The notes: generated by a model from the sequence alone, not told the origin. DNA of 64,000 nt from Solibacillus sp. FSL W7-1464 (GCF_038004425.1 NZ_JBBORC010000001.1:158501-222500), one strand, 5' to 3'. Shown: positions 34,006-44,545, counted from the first letter of the stretch. Program-made: numbers and translations.

Positions 34006-35328
34006 ATGGCATATTTCAGCAATATTTCAGCAATCAACTATGAAGGACCAAAATCAACAAACGACTTAGCTTTTAAATACTACAATCCAGAGGAAGTTGT
34101 AGGCGGGAAAACGATGGAGGAAATTTTACGTTTTGGCGTAGCCTATTGGCATACCTTTACGTATGATGGCGGAGATCCGTTTGGTGCGGGAAATATGGAG
34201 CGTACTTGGGATAAATTTTCCGGCATGGACCTGGCAAAGGCACGTTTAGAAGCTTCATTTGAATTCTATGAAAAGTTGAATGTGCCATTCTTCTGCTTCC
34301 ATGACGTAGACGTTGCACCAGAAGGCCAATCATTGGCGGAATCACATAAAAATCTGGATGAAATAATAGACATGATGGAAAAATACATGGCTACATCTAA
34401 AACAAAGCTCCTTTGGAATACAGCCAATATGTTTTCAAATCCACGCTTTGTTCACGGTGCTGCGACTTCACCAAATGCAGATGTATTTGCCTATTCGGCT
34501 GCGAAAGTAAAAAAAGGCTTGGAAGTAGCAAAGCGCTTAGGTGCTGAAAACTATGTATTCTGGGGTGGTCGTGAAGGTTATGAAACACTGCTTAATACAA
34601 ATATGAAGTTGGAGCAGGATAATCTTGGTAAATTCCTGAATATGGCGGTGGATTATGCGAAAGAAATTGGCTATGAAGGTCAATTCCTGATTGAGCCAAA
34701 GCCAAAAGAGCCGACAAAACACCAATATGACTTCGATGTAGCAACAGGTATTGGTTTCTTGCGTACGTACGGATTAGAGGATAAATTCAAATTCAATATA
34801 GAAGCAAACCATGCAACATTAGCGGGACATACATTCGAGCATGAACTACATACAGCTCGTATTAACGGCATGCTGGGCTCAGTGGATGCCAACCAGGGCG
34901 ATACATTACTTGGATGGGATACGGATGAATTCCCTACAGACCTTTATACAAACACGTTAGCAATGTATGAAATTTTGAAAAATGGCGGCCTCGGGAAAGG
35001 CGGTTTGAACTTTGATGCAAAAGTCCGCCGTGGATCATTTGAGCAGGATGATTTGTTTTATGCACATATTGCGGGAATGGACTCATTTGCAGTCGGGTTG
35101 AAGGTTGCGCATAAGCTATTGGAAGATGGTGTGTTGGAAAACTTCGTAGACAATCGCTATGGCAGCTTTAATGAAGGAATCGGCAAACAAATTGTTGATG
35201 GGACTGTCGGATTCAAGGAATTGGAAGAATATGCTTTAGAGCTCGGGGAAATAAAAAACAGCTCTGGTCGCACGGAAAAATTGAAAATGATTATAAATCA
35301 GTACATTTTAAATGCTATAGCTGAATAA
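34006..35328 (+). CDS. xylA: Xylose isomerase
   Basis: A 440-residue class II xylose isomerase that converts D-xylose to D-xylulose. The catalytic His and Asp are in [12 protein letters not shown] near residue 102, the substrate Trp in WGGREGYE, and metal ligands in [13 protein letters not shown] and in [18 protein letters not shown]. Length and motifs are normal. GGAGGAATATT precedes the ATG. A hairpin with a short T-run separates it from xylB, so xylB may be partly attenuated relative to xylA. Confidence 0.95.
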   Translation: MAYFSNISAINYEGPKSTNDLAFKYYNPEEVVGGKTMEEILRFGVAYWHTFTYDGGDPFGAGNMERTWDKFSGMDLAKARLEASFEFYEKLNVPFFCFHDVDVAPEGQSLAESHKNLDEIIDMMEKYMATSKTKLLWNTANMFSNPRFVHGAATSPNADVFAYSAAKVKKGLEVAKRLGAENYVFWGGREGYETLLNTNMKLEQDNLGKFLNMAVDYAKEIGYEGQFLIEPKPKEPTKHQYDFDVATGIGFLRTYGLEDKFKFNIEANHATLAGHTFEHELHTARINGMLGSVDANQGDTLLGWDTDEFPTDLYTNTLAMYEILKNGGLGKGGLNFDAKVRRGSFEQDDLFYAHIAGMDSFAVGLKVAHKLLEDGVLENFVDNRYGSFNEGIGKQIVDGTVGFKELEEYALELGEIKNSSGRTEKLKMIINQYILNAIAE

Positions 35329-35348
35329 TTGATAAAAATACTTTTTGA

Positions 35349-35388
35349 GGCTAGAGCAAAAGATTTTAACTTTTGATCTAGCCTTTTA
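35349..35388 (+). terminator. Hairpin between xylA and xylB (partial terminator)
   Basis: GGCTAGA pairs with TCTAGCC, with CAAAAG/CTTTTG inside, followed by TTTT. Position inside the operon suggests attenuation or processing rather than a full stop. Confidence 0.65.
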
Positions 35389-35414
35389 TGCAGTATAAGG
35401 GTGGAGGCAGAAAA

Positions 35415-36911
35415 ATGAAGTACGTAATCGGGGTTGACCTAGGAACAAGCGCAGTAAAAGCACTGTTAATGAATGAACAAGGAACCATTGTCGATGAAGC
35501 ATCAAGAAGCTATCCGCTTGTTCATGAAAAGCCAAGTTATTCAGAGCAAAATCCAAATGATTGGGTGACTGGAACTAAAGCGGCGATTCAGGAAATCGTT
35601 AAACGGTTTACGGGAGATGTTTCTACTATTGTGGGGATTAGTTATTCTGGTCAAATGCATGGATTGGTGTTGCTTGATGAAAATAATGATGTTTTACGGC
35701 CTGCAATCTTGTGGAATGATACGCGGACGACAGAGCAATGTAAGCAAATTGTTGAACAGGTCGGGCAGGAGAATCTGCTTAGAATCACTAAAAATAATGC
35801 TCTTGAAGGTTTTACGCTACCAAAAATTTTGTGGGTGAAGAAATATGAACCGGAAATTTTTAAAGCGGTAAAAACTTTTCTTTTACCAAAGGATTATGTA
35901 CGTTTTGTCATGACCGGAAATTTGCATATGGATTATTCCGATGCGGCAGGCACATTATTACTGGATATAGAAAAGAGCGAGTGGAGCCAGGAAATAGCTG
36001 CAGTGCTCGGGATTGATTTAGCAATCTGTCCGCCACTTGTTTCATCAACAACAGAGGTAGGTCAACTAACAGAGGAGTTCGCTAAAAGCACAGGATTAAC
36101 AACTTCAACTAAAATCTATGCTGGTGGTGCGGATAATGCATGTGGGGCAATTGGTTCTGGTGTTGCAGGCGATGGTAAAACAATGGTCAGTATTGGTACA
36201 TCAGGTGTTCTATTATCATATGAGGAATCCAATTCAAAGGACTTTGAAGGAAAGGTACATTACTTTAATCATGTCGTAAAAGATGCTTACTACACAATGG
36301 GAGTTACATTGTCGGCCGGGCATTCCCTTAGCTGGTTTAAAGAGAAATTTGCGGAAGGGCAGTCTTATGATGAATTATTTGCGGGGGTTGATACAATTGC
36401 TCCCGGAAGTAAAGGGTTATTATTTACACCATATATAGTAGGTGAACGCACACCTTATGCAGATTCTATGATTCGTGGAAGCTATATTGGCATTGATGCG
36501 GCACATACAAAGCTGCATTTTGCGAGGGCTGTGATGGAGGGAATCATTTTTTCACTGCGAGATTCTTTAGAGATTTTCCGTGCCAGAGGTAAAGACATTT
36601 CAGAAATGATTTCCATTGGCGGTGGTGCAAAAAATCCAGTCTGGCTACAAATGCAGGCCGATATTTTCAATGTTACAGTATATAAACTGAAAAATGAGCA
36701 AGGGCCAAGTATCGGTGCGTGTATGATTGCAGGGGTTGGGGCGAACATCTACGCAGATTTCGAAGAAGCTGTTCAGGCTTGTGTGCAAGTAGATGGGAAA
36801 TTTGAACCGAATCCTGTAAATGCTGAAATATACAATCAGCTATATAAGGTGTATCAGCAAATCTATCCCCAGACAAAAACATTAAATGAGCAATTAAAAA
36901 CTTTCCGTTAG
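35415..36911 (+). CDS. xylB: Xylulokinase
   Basis: A 498-residue FGGY-family kinase that phosphorylates D-xylulose. The N-terminal phosphate loop is IGVDLGTSAVKALL. Substrate and catalytic regions include GQMHGLVLLD, AILWNDTRT and DYSDAAGTLL. The second ATPase block is GGADNACGAIGSG, and VSIGTSGVLL and GGGAKNPVWLQMQADI follow. The frame begins at 35388, but GGTGGAGG just before the ATG at 35415 and family N-termini fix the start there. The next gene follows 12 bp downstream. Confidence 0.93.
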   Translation: MKYVIGVDLGTSAVKALLMNEQGTIVDEASRSYPLVHEKPSYSEQNPNDWVTGTKAAIQEIVKRFTGDVSTIVGISYSGQMHGLVLLDENNDVLRPAILWNDTRTTEQCKQIVEQVGQENLLRITKNNALEGFTLPKILWVKKYEPEIFKAVKTFLLPKDYVRFVMTGNLHMDYSDAAGTLLLDIEKSEWSQEIAAVLGIDLAICPPLVSSTTEVGQLTEEFAKSTGLTTSTKIYAGGADNACGAIGSGVAGDGKTMVSIGTSGVLLSYEESNSKDFEGKVHYFNHVVKDAYYTMGVTLSAGHSLSWFKEKFAEGQSYDELFAGVDTIAPGSKGLLFTPYIVGERTPYADSMIRGSYIGIDAAHTKLHFARAVMEGIIFSLRDSLEIFRARGKDISEMISIGGGAKNPVWLQMQADIFNVTVYKLKNEQGPSIGACMIAGVGANIYADFEEAVQACVQVDGKFEPNPVNAEIYNQLYKVYQQIYPQTKTLNEQLKTFR

Positions 36912-36923
36912 GAGGAATTCATA

Positions 36924-37934
36924 ATGAACACAGTAAAATGGGGCGTATTAAGTACGGCTGATATTGCACAAACGCAATTAATTCCGGCTTTAAAACGCGC
37001 TGAAAATGCGGAGATCATTGCGATTGCCAGCCGTGGTCCAAAGATACATGCGATCGCTGAAAACCTGGAAATTAAAAAAGCTTACGAGAGCTACGATGAA
37101 TTATTAAATGATCATGAGGTAGAAGTGATTTATATTCCGCTCCCAAATGATTTACATAAAGAGTGGGTCATTAAAGCAGCAAAGGCAGGAAAGCACATTT
37201 TATGTGAAAAACCAGCTGCGTTAAACGAAGCAGATTTAGAAGAGATGATTACAGTTTGTAATGAAGAGAATGTACAATTTATGGAAGCGTTTATGTACCA
37301 ATTTCATCCACAGCATATACGTGTGAAAGAAATTATTGGTTCCGGTGAAATTGGGGAGGTAAAACTTTATAAATCAAGTCACTCGTTTTATTTTGAAAAC
37401 CGTCAAGGCAATATCCGCATGGACGCACAAAAGGGTGGGGGTGCCATTTGGGATGTGGGCTGTTACTCGGTTCATGCAATGCAACTCATTTTGGAGAAAG
37501 AAGTTAAATCAATTTCATTTAAAAAGATTGTGGATTCGGAAACAACTGTTGATGTTTCTGCATTTGGAATAGTCGAGATGGAAAATGAAATCCACGGCAT
37601 GATCGACTGTAGTTTTGATATGACGGAACGTAATGAATATGAAATAGTTGGAACGAAGGGAACAATTAAAGTAAAGAATGCATTTAGGCCAGATCGTTTG
37701 AGCGGTAATGGACAAATAACTATTAATACATTAACGACAGAACGCATTGAACAAATCGGCGGAGACATATACAAGCTAGAGGTAGAATACTTTTCCGATG
37801 CTGTACGTACAAAGAGAGATCTTGCACTACAGCATAATTATTCAAGGCAAAATGTAAGAATTCTGCATGCAATTCAGCAATCGGTAACCACAAATCAACA
37901 AATCGAATTAGCAGATTACCTTTGCAATGATTGA
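36924..37934 (+). CDS. Gfo/Idh/MocA-family sugar dehydrogenase
   Basis: A 336-residue NAD(P)-dependent oxidoreductase. The N-terminal motif is VKWGVLSTADIAQTQLIPAL, CEKPAALNEADLEE carries the catalytic Lys, and GGGAIWDVGCYSVHAM is the typical beta-sheet domain block. It resembles the D-xylose/dihydrodiol dehydrogenase group. Its place directly after xylB and overlapping the epimerase gene suggests use of xylose or another pentose, which is inference. AGGAGGAATTC precedes its ATG. Confidence 0.83.
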   Translation: MNTVKWGVLSTADIAQTQLIPALKRAENAEIIAIASRGPKIHAIAENLEIKKAYESYDELLNDHEVEVIYIPLPNDLHKEWVIKAAKAGKHILCEKPAALNEADLEEMITVCNEENVQFMEAFMYQFHPQHIRVKEIIGSGEIGEVKLYKSSHSFYFENRQGNIRMDAQKGGGAIWDVGCYSVHAMQLILEKEVKSISFKKIVDSETTVDVSAFGIVEMENEIHGMIDCSFDMTERNEYEIVGTKGTIKVKNAFRPDRLSGNGQITINTLTTERIEQIGGDIYKLEVEYFSDAVRTKRDLALQHNYSRQNVRILHAIQQSVTTNQQIELADYLCND

Positions 37935-38955
37935 AATAAGACCTTTTGGCCAAGTAAACAAGCAACCCGTTTATGCAGTTATCTTAACGAATGCAAACGG
38001 GATGTATGTAAGCAGTTGTACATTAGGGTGTACGATTACAGCAATCGCTACCCCCGATGCTAATGGAATAGTTGAGAATGTGGTTTGTTCATTTGATACG
38101 GCAGAAAAATATAAACAATATCCGCAGTTTTTTGGTGCGGCGATTGGACCTTTTGCAGGGCGTCTTGAAGATGCTATTTTAGAAATCAATGGAGTTTCTT
38201 TTCGAGCGAGGGCCAATGAGGGACATCATTTACTGCACGGCGGAAATGATGGCTTTCACAATCAGCTGTGGCAATTTGAAACAGGGGTTTCCTCACGTGG
38301 CCAATTTGTAAAATACTTTCTTAATTTCGAATCCGTTGATTTTCCTGGAAAGTTAAATATGTCTATTACCTATACATTAACAGCCGGTAACGAGCTAATT
38401 ATTTCGTATGAGGGTATAAGCGATGCAGATACGATTTTAAACTGTACAAATCATAGCTATTTCAATTTAAGCGGAAATTTAAAGCGTACAATTGAAGGGC
38501 ATGCACTAAAATTTGCCAGTAGAGAAATGCTTTATATTGACGAGAATGGGGTACCGCTAGGCAATATAGAAAACGTAGTTGGAACAATATTTGACTTTAA
38601 TGAAGAGAAATATTTAAAGGAAGTCATTGAGAGTAACTCTACGCAAGTTAAGTTGGCGAGCGGAGGTATAGATCATCCGTTTTTATTAAAGAAAAATGAA
38701 ATCGAATTATTGGAGGAAGAAAGTGGCCGCAAACTTACAATCATAACGGATGAACAAGCTTTAGTTGTTTATACGGGCAGTAAAATTGGCACTGGCTACT
38801 CCTTTAAGGAAGCGCCCGCACAAGATTTTTTAGGTATTTGTTTAGAAGTACAAAATGTACCAAATAGCATAAAATATAAACATTTACCAAGTTCTATTAT
38901 AAAAAAAGGAGTTCCTTATCAGCGCGAAACAATCTACAGATTTACAAAACTATAA
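37927..38955 (+). CDS. Aldose 1-epimerase (mutarotase)
   Basis: A 342-residue galactose-mutarotase-fold enzyme that interconverts alpha and beta anomers of aldoses. The conserved blocks are FGAAIGPFAGRLEDA, HHLLHGGNDGFHNQLW (with substrate histidines) and NCTNHSYFNLSG (catalytic His). The expected C-terminal glutamate block (LGICLEVQ) is present. It overlaps the upstream dehydrogenase by 8 bp, so the two are probably coupled. In a xylose operon it would supply the alpha-anomer to xylose isomerase. It ends the xyl transcript with a strong hairpin. Confidence 0.88.
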   Translation: MIEIRPFGQVNKQPVYAVILTNANGMYVSSCTLGCTITAIATPDANGIVENVVCSFDTAEKYKQYPQFFGAAIGPFAGRLEDAILEINGVSFRARANEGHHLLHGGNDGFHNQLWQFETGVSSRGQFVKYFLNFESVDFPGKLNMSITYTLTAGNELIISYEGISDADTILNCTNHSYFNLSGNLKRTIEGHALKFASREMLYIDENGVPLGNIENVVGTIFDFNEEKYLKEVIESNSTQVKLASGGIDHPFLLKKNEIELLEEESGRKLTIITDEQALVVYTGSKIGTGYSFKEAPAQDFLGICLEVQNVPNSIKYKHLPSSIIKKGVPYQRETIYRFTKL

Positions 38956-38967
38956 AAAGCTATAGAA

Positions 38968-39006
38968 GAAGCACCATTCGATTATAAAACGAATGGTGCT
39001 TTTTAC
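38968..39006 (+). terminator. Terminator of the xylose operon
   Basis: AAGCACCATTCG and CGAATGGTGCTT form a perfect stem, followed by TTTTA. It may also serve the convergent efflux gene. Confidence 0.9.
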
Positions 39007-39007
39007 T

Positions 39008-40201
39008 TTATATATTCGAATGATGGGCAGTCGAAGTAGAAATTTTTTCTTCTCTACCATTTGTTTTTCTCGTTAAAGAAAAGACTGCACATGCTAATGC
39101 AACAAGTACAAGTGCGCCACCATACCAAGCTGCATGTGAAAGTGTGTCTGTTTGAGTTATTACGATTCCGCCAAACGCTGATCCCATCGAAATCCCAATC
39201 TGTAAAGCCGAATTATTAAAGCTTTGCTGGATATCGGATGTAGCAGGATCTGTCTGAATTAAGTAGCTTTGCTGTGGTGGTGATAAACTCCAGCTTAGCG
39301 CTCCCCAAATCATCATAATTGGTATGAAGATGATAAGAGAGAAGGTTGTGAATGGCAGGATGAATAGTACGACTGCGAATGAAACAATGACGAAAATAAT
39401 ACTTTTTGATGCGCCGATTTTATCCGAAAGCGTTCCGCCAAATGCGCCCCCACTTACTGCAGCAATCCCGAATAATAGGTAGCAAACACTGATCCAGCTG
39501 GAATTCAGACTTAGTTCTGTTTCCAGAAATGGCGTGAAGTACGCGTACATCGTATAGTGTCCTGCCAGCATAAACATTGTTGCTAGATGCGCACTTCCGA
39601 TTTTGGAACTTGCAACCGCCTTTAATTGTTGCGAAAGTGGAACTGACATTTCCCCAGGAACCTTCTCTAAGAAGATTGAAATGAGGATAAATGAACCGAC
39701 CGATAAAACTGCAATCCCTAGGAAAATTACACGCCATCCGAAATAATCGGAAATTAAAATGCCAAGTGGTACACCTAATACAAGCGAAGAACTAATTCCC
39801 ATATAAATGAAACCAAGTGCCTTCGCACGATGCGCCGGTGAAACAACTTTTGCAGCGATGATTAAAGAAAGCACGGTAATCAGTGATGTACTCATCGCAC
39901 TTAAAATGCGGGCAACCATCATAAATGTGAATGTCACACTGAAATACATCATGATATTACTGATGAAGAAAATAAGCAACGAAATAAGATACAACTTTTT
40001 TCGTTCAACTTTACTAGTTAAAACTAATAACACAGGACCGGCGATTGCATAAATAAGTGCAAATACGGTAATCAGCTGTCCGGCAGTACTTATTGAAATA
40101 TCCATATCAGTTGCAATGACTGGGAGAATGCCTCCAACAATCAATTCTACCAACCCGACAGCAACCGTTGATAATGCGAGTATTAAAACTTTGAAATTCA
40201 T
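39008..40201 (-). CDS. pbuE: Purine efflux pump, PbuE-like MFS transporter
   Basis: A 397-residue 12-helix MFS protein of the DHA1 type. The N-terminus ([20 protein letters not shown]) and motifs such as [32 protein letters not shown] and [15 protein letters not shown] closely follow B. subtilis PbuE (YdhL), which exports adenine, hypoxanthine and related purines. The call is strongly supported by the adenine-class riboswitch in its leader. ATG at 40201 has AAAGGAAG upstream. Expression should rise when adenine binds the leader and the terminator is not formed. Confidence 0.9.
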   Translation of the reverse strand: MNFKVLILALSTVAVGLVELIVGGILPVIATDMDISISTAGQLITVFALIYAIAGPVLLVLTSKVERKKLYLISLLIFFISNIMMYFSVTFTFMMVARILSAMSTSLITVLSLIIAAKVVSPAHRAKALGFIYMGISSSLVLGVPLGILISDYFGWRVIFLGIAVLSVGSFILISIFLEKVPGEMSVPLSQQLKAVASSKIGSAHLATMFMLAGHYTMYAYFTPFLETELSLNSSWISVCYLLFGIAAVSGGAFGGTLSDKIGASKSIIFVIVSFAVVLFILPFTTFSLIIFIPIMMIWGALSWSLSPPQQSYLIQTDPATSDIQQSFNNSALQIGISMGSAFGGIVITQTDTLSHAAWYGGALVLVALACAVFSLTRKTNGREEKISTSTAHHSNI

Positions 40202-40229
40202 ATTTTGTCTTACTTCCTTTCTTTAAAAA

Positions 40230-40336
40230 ATAAAAAAATCCTGATTACAAAAAATGAAAAAAGATCATTTTCTGTAATCAGGATTTTATGGTTCCTGGTA
40301 GAGACCCTCAAGCCATATTCTTGAGGTTATACAGTT
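40230..40336 (-). ncRNA. Purine riboswitch, adenine class, with terminator
   Basis: On the minus strand the aptamer runs from CTGTA (40334-40330) to TACAG (40276-40272), which form P1. Conserved parts are TATAACCTC, AATATGG, GGGTCTCTACCAGG and ACCATAAA. In the 3' junction GATTAC, the specificity base equivalent to position 74 is U, which selects adenine rather than guanine. The P1 3' strand also pairs into a downstream terminator (ATCCTGATTACA with TGTAATCAGGAT, then T7), so ligand binding should switch pbuE on. Confidence 0.93.
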
Positions 40337-40412
40337 ACTATTAACTTGGATGAATGAGCACTTTGATAGTTTACTTGTTTTCGAAAAAAATTTCAAGTAT
40401 ATGTTATTCGGT

Positions 40413-40446
40413 AAAAAAAGCTGCCCTCTCAATAGGGCAGCTTTTA
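40413..40446 (-). terminator. Terminator of the aldo/keto reductase gene
   Basis: On the minus strand AAGCTGCCCT and AGGGCAGCTT form a stem, followed by a long T-run. Confidence 0.92.
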
Positions 40447-40447
40447 A

Positions 40448-41290
40448 TTAAAAGTTGAAGTTGTCAGGATCAGGACCGATACGCAAATCTTGGTTAAGAC
40501 CATTAATCAGTTCCATATCTTCAGTAGTCAGTTCAAAATCGAAAATATCGGCATTTTCTACAATGCGATGTTCTTTCGTTGATTTTGGAATCGTTACAAC
40601 ACCGTTCTGAAGATCCCATCTTAAAATGACTTGAGAAACTGTTTTATTATATTTAGCAGCCAATTCGTTTAAAAGAGGGTTGTCCAATAATTTGGCCTGC
40701 ATTAAAGGAGACCATGCTTCGAACTGAATGTCGTTGTTTTCACAGAATGCTTTTACTTCCGATTGAGCTAAGCGTGGGTGGTATTCCACTTGGTTGATTA
40801 CCGGTTTGATTTCCGCATCTTTCAATAAGTCTTCCAAATGATGAACCTGGAAATTACAAACGCCGATTGCTTTTACTTTACCTTCTTTATAAAGTGTTTC
40901 CATCGCGCGCCATGCATCTTTGTATTTATCTACAACCGCCCAGTGGATAAGGTATAAGTCCAAATATTCAAGACCTAATTTCTTTAAGCTTGTTTCATAG
41001 GCAGCAAGTGTTTCTTCATAGCCTAAATCTGTATTCCATACTTTAGAAGTGATGAATAATTCTTCTCTTGAAATCCCTGTTTCTTTCATTGCTTCACGGA
41101 TTGCTTCGCCGACGCCCTCTTCATTTTGATAAACGGCAGCTGTATCGATACTGCGGTAACCGTGTTTAATTGCAAATTTCACTGCATTTAACAGATCAGG
41201 ACCTTCCTCTACCAAATATGTACCGAGGCCTAGCCAAGGCATTTGAACACCGTTATTTAATGTTGTTGTATCTTGTAAATTTTTAAGCAT
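40448..41290 (-). CDS. Aldo/keto reductase (YvgN-like)
   Basis: A 280-residue NADPH-dependent AKR with the complete catalytic tetrad: Asp and Tyr in SIDTAAVYQNE, Lys in ITSKVW and His in YLIHW. The NADPH-binding tail IPKSTKEHRIVENADIFDF is typical. The best match I recognise is the B. subtilis YvgN/YtbE glyoxal or methylglyoxal reductase group, which detoxifies small aldehydes. GGAGGTTTTACG precedes the ATG. It is a single-gene unit with its own terminator. Confidence 0.88.
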   Translation of the reverse strand: MLKNLQDTTTLNNGVQMPWLGLGTYLVEEGPDLLNAVKFAIKHGYRSIDTAAVYQNEEGVGEAIREAMKETGISREELFITSKVWNTDLGYEETLAAYETSLKKLGLEYLDLYLIHWAVVDKYKDAWRAMETLYKEGKVKAIGVCNFQVHHLEDLLKDAEIKPVINQVEYHPRLAQSEVKAFCENNDIQFEAWSPLMQAKLLDNPLLNELAAKYNKTVSQVILRWDLQNGVVTIPKSTKEHRIVENADIFDFELTTEDMELINGLNQDLRIGPDPDNFNF

Positions 41291-41406
41291 CGTAAAACCT
41301 CCATCTAAAAAATAACCGAAATGATACTGAATTGTGTAGCTTCAATAATATACCATAAAATTTATATCACACCTAGTATTTGAGCAGTCTTCTACCCGCA
41401 GAAAAG

Positions 41407-41725
41407 AGGCCGGGACATAACCCAAAAATGCTATTTTTCCTCTGAGAGAAAAATAGCATTTTTTGCTGAGCGTTAAAATTGATTTCCATTCCGGGACGCT
41501 TTCCGCGGGCGTGGCCTTACACGAACGTCTCAGGCGTCACGCTATTCCCGCAGGAAGCTTTGCTTGTAGCGAAAGGCGTAGTCGTCAGCTAGTGTTTTAA
41601 CAGTGCGAAAGGTGAAACCGTCAGCACGAACACTCGCCCTACATTCCAATCAATTTTGCAAAATATCCGTTTCTTAATAAAGGATTTCCTATTATTTAAC
41701 GGTCATTCTACTTATGTCCCAGCCT
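41407..41725. mobile_element. 319-bp MITE-like repeat with inverted ends
   Basis: The ends are AGGCCGGGACATAA (41407-41420) and TTATGTCCCAGCCT (41712-41725), inverted with 13 of 14 matches. The inside contains a strong hairpin (AAAAATGCTATTTTT with its complement, 41424-41464) and the GC-rich text ACGCTTTCCGCGGGCG. No transposase is encoded. Text of this kind ('GGGCTGGGACATAA', 'CTTTCCGCGGGC') recurs between genes in many Bacillaceae and Planococcaceae genomes as I remember them. The host gap 41291-41786 has no gene. Confidence 0.7.
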
Positions 41726-41786
41726 GTTTTCATCTTGTTTAATGTTACATGAGTCAGTTATTGCTGTTGACGACCTATTTCCTTAT

Positions 41787-43736
41787 TTATACTTTAAACT
41801 TATGCATTACTTGCTGTAATTGATCTGCCATTTGGTTTAAAGCTTGAGCAGAGGATCCCATTTCTTCCATAGAAGCATGGATTTCCTCTGTTGCAGCTGC
41901 GACTTCTTCAGCTGCAGCAGCAGTCGTTTGGGCGTGTGTCACTAATGAAGTTGCTGTAGAAGAAGTTTGTTCGACAGAAGCAGCCATTTCCTGTGCAGTT
42001 GCAGTAACATCATTCACTTTAGGAGCAATAGTCTGTAGTGCTTCTAAAATCTGCTGGAATTTGTCGGCTGTCTCGCTTGTCAGCTTTATTCCTTGCTGAA
42101 CATCTATCTTCGCATGATTCATTAATGAAACGGAATTTGCCGTGTCTTCCTGAATTCCTTTAATTAACACATTGATTTGCTCTGTTGATTGCTGTGAACT
42201 CTCTGCAAGCAGACGAACTTCCTGTGCAACAACTGCAAAACCTTTTCCATGCTCACCCGCACGAGCAGCTTCAATGGCTGCATTTAGCGCTAATAAATTT
42301 GTTTGGTTTGCTATACTGTTAATAACATCTACAATACTTCCAATTTCATCAATACGTTTTGATAATGCGCGAATTTTTTCATCTGATTGTGCTACAGAGC
42401 CATCAATTGAATTCATTTGGTTCACTGTGTTTTGAACAACAGTATTTCCTTCGTTTACTGTACTGATTGCATTAGTGGATAGAGAAGTGACATCGAGTGA
42501 ACGATCTGCAATTTCAATAATATGTTGAGCTAATTGCTTCATCGATTGTGCATTTTGCTCATTACCTTTTAACTGCTCGTCAGTGCTGGCGGCTACTTCT
42601 TGTACTGCGTGTGCGGATTGCTCTGTCGCCTCGATTGTTAAATTTGTACTTTCTTTCAACGAAGAAGCGGCTTCTCTCACACCTTCCGCACTATGCAACC
42701 CTTGTTGTATTAAAATACTTAAGTTCTCGCGCATTGTATTAAATACTTCGCCTAAATGTCCAACTTCATCTTGGGAATTTATATTTACTTTTACGGATAA
42801 GTCACCTTCACTAATAAGGTTTGCTTTTTTAGTTAATTCCTGAAGCGGTCCATTGATCGATCGAATAATCAAATAGACAAAAACTGCTCCGAAAATAAAG
42901 GCAATAAAAACAACCGTTAAATCATTAAACAAGTTTTTATTTGCAACAGCCTCTGCTTCGCTGTCAAATGTTTTCGCAAGTACTGTCCATCCTGTTTGTT
43001 CATTTTTAACGTAAAAAGTTTTTGTTTGATCGTCTTTAATGACACCATTGTTACCATTAATATTAGTACTGATCGACTCTCCGGCTGCTGAACCGATCTC
43101 AATATCAGGTGCTGCCATATAATTGTTTTTACTATCCAAAAGCATTGTGAAGCCTTTCTCGCCAATCGATACTGAATCGTTAATTTCTGCTAACTTTTGA
43201 ATCGCCAAATCAATTCCGATAACCCCTGATTTGTCCGCTAATTGTTGTGCAATCGTTACGACAAGAGTGCCTGAGCTTGTTGCAATATAAGGATCGGTAA
43301 TGATTACTTCTCCCTTTGCTTCAACCGCCTGGATATACCATGGACGTTCCCGTGGATCGTAGCCTGCTTCGTATTGGTGTGCGGGGCGGCGGAGCATTTG
43401 ACCATCAGCTGTCCCTACATAGGCTATATTGATTTCTGGGTGAAGTCCGAGATATTCATCAAATAGTAAATTAAATTTGTCATCATTTTCGAGAATATCC
43501 TGTGAAATATATGATGAAAAATATGACAGCTGCTGAAGCTTCGGCTGAATTGTTTCTGTAATCTTTGTATTCAATAAATTCAAGTTTTGTTCAGCAGTTG
43601 ACTCATGTTCTTCATAAATCAGGTTTTTAGTGTTGTTATATGAAAAAAAAGATACGGTTAGCGTTGGCAATAAAAGTACAATGGCAAATGCAAAAATAAG
43701 TCGATATTTAATAGACCAGTTCGTAAAAAAATTCAA
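41787..43736 (-). CDS. Methyl-accepting chemotaxis protein
   Basis: A 649-residue chemoreceptor. It has a transmembrane helix at about residues 12-31, an extracellular dCache-type sensor domain (about 40-270; [29 protein letters not shown]), a second helix (about 280-298), a HAMP domain (about 299-352) and a long signalling coiled coil. The hairpin tip ([29 protein letters not shown]) is highly conserved and contacts CheA/CheW. The dCache domain suggests a small organic ligand such as an amino or organic acid; the exact ligand is unknown. There is no C-terminal CheR-binding pentapeptide. Confidence 0.92.
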   Translation of the reverse strand: MNFFTNWSIKYRLIFAFAIVLLLPTLTVSFFSYNNTKNLIYEEHESTAEQNLNLLNTKITETIQPKLQQLSYFSSYISQDILENDDKFNLLFDEYLGLHPEINIAYVGTADGQMLRRPAHQYEAGYDPRERPWYIQAVEAKGEVIITDPYIATSSGTLVVTIAQQLADKSGVIGIDLAIQKLAEINDSVSIGEKGFTMLLDSKNNYMAAPDIEIGSAAGESISTNINGNNGVIKDDQTKTFYVKNEQTGWTVLAKTFDSEAEAVANKNLFNDLTVVFIAFIFGAVFVYLIIRSINGPLQELTKKANLISEGDLSVKVNINSQDEVGHLGEVFNTMRENLSILIQQGLHSAEGVREAASSLKESTNLTIEATEQSAHAVQEVAASTDEQLKGNEQNAQSMKQLAQHIIEIADRSLDVTSLSTNAISTVNEGNTVVQNTVNQMNSIDGSVAQSDEKIRALSKRIDEIGSIVDVINSIANQTNLLALNAAIEAARAGEHGKGFAVVAQEVRLLAESSQQSTEQINVLIKGIQEDTANSVSLMNHAKIDVQQGIKLTSETADKFQQILEALQTIAPKVNDVTATAQEMAASVEQTSSTATSLVTHAQTTAAAAEEVAAATEEIHASMEEMGSSAQALNQMADQLQQVMHKFKV

Positions 43737-44095
43737 AATTATAACATTCCTTTGCTGTATAGGATAATAGCTTCAAAAAAATAAATCTATAACGCAATAC
43801 TTTATTACTAAAGATGTTATATTGCAATACATATTTAATTAATAAAATTCAGAAACTATAAAATATTTTGCAAGGGGAGTAAATATCTTGCTTAATAGAG
43901 GGAGTTGCTTTTGTTTTAAAATGCAACTGCTTTTATCGCAAATGGGTTAGGGAAAATTATTTTACATAAGCGAGCACAATAAAAAATGCCATTCCAACTA
44001 AATTTGGAATGGCATCGCTCTCTGGCAATGCAGATACAATATTGCTGATAACGATATTTAAGTCAAACCCTGCAATTTTGATGCACGGCTATTTT
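43737..44095. other. 359-bp gap with a short minus-strand frame
   Basis: No complete gene. A 40-codon minus-strand frame ending at 43957 (hydrophobic tail LVGMAFFIVLAYVK) has no start codon after its upstream TAG and no ribosome site. Its sequence overlaps the hairpin at 43980-44015. It is probably a chance frame or a small remnant. Confidence 0.3.
43980..44015 (-). terminator. Terminator downstream of the first stress protein gene
   Basis: On the minus strand ATGCCATTCCAA and TTGGAATGGCAT form a 12-bp stem, followed by TTTTTATT. Confidence 0.85.
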
Positions 44096-44545
44096 TTATA
44101 ATTCGGAACCGCGCTTATCTTCTGCTACCATAATTAAAATCTTGCCTGCTTCAAATTGTTCGTTGTAACGCTCGGCCTCATCTTCAGGAATCCCCATACC
44201 AACTAAAGCACCGACAATTCCGCCGACCATTACACCGGTAGCCAATCCTGTCAATCCGGCAGCGATTGGACCGGCCGCAACAACAGGTCCGATTCCTGGA
44301 ATGGCAAGTGCACCGAGTCCGACAATAACACCGCCAAGTCCTCCTAATGTGCCGCCTGCAGCAACCCCTGTAATGGCACCTTCCATTGCATTTGCGCCGG
44401 TTTCATTGGAGATTGCATCTACATCCGATACATTTTTACTAATAATTGAGATTTCCTGAGCACTATATCCTTGTCGCTTTAACTCCTCAACTGCTTTGAT
44501 TGCTTCTGCTTCTGTATCATAATAACCTACGACATGTTTTGCCAT
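44096..44545 (-). CDS. General stress protein, YflT domain (17M-like), copy 1
   Basis: A 149-residue protein. The N-terminal YflT-like domain (KHVVGYYDTEAEAIKAVEEL, then SIISKNVSDVD) is followed by a glycine- and alanine-rich hydrophobic stretch (about residues 55-115). That stretch resembles 'glycine zipper' segments, and a short acidic tail with GMGIPEDEAERYNEQF follows. Family members are sigma-B-dependent general stress proteins of unknown mechanism. A near-consensus sigma-B promoter lies about 40 bp upstream. The start at 44545 (MAKH) fits GAGGATGAGGG better than the ATG at 44554. A paralogue lies just upstream. Confidence 0.85.
   Translation of the reverse strand: MAKHVVGYYDTEAEAIKAVEELKRQGYSAQEISIISKNVSDVDAISNETGANAMEGAITGVAAGGTLGGLGGVIVGLGALAIPGIGPVVAAGPIAAGLTGLATGVMVGGIVGALVGMGIPEDEAERYNEQFEAGKILIMVAEDKRGSEL

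Noticed and set aside
43957..44080. Short membrane protein gene on the minus strand
   Set aside because: No start codon after the upstream TAG, no ribosome site, and its DNA forms the terminator of the stress protein gene.
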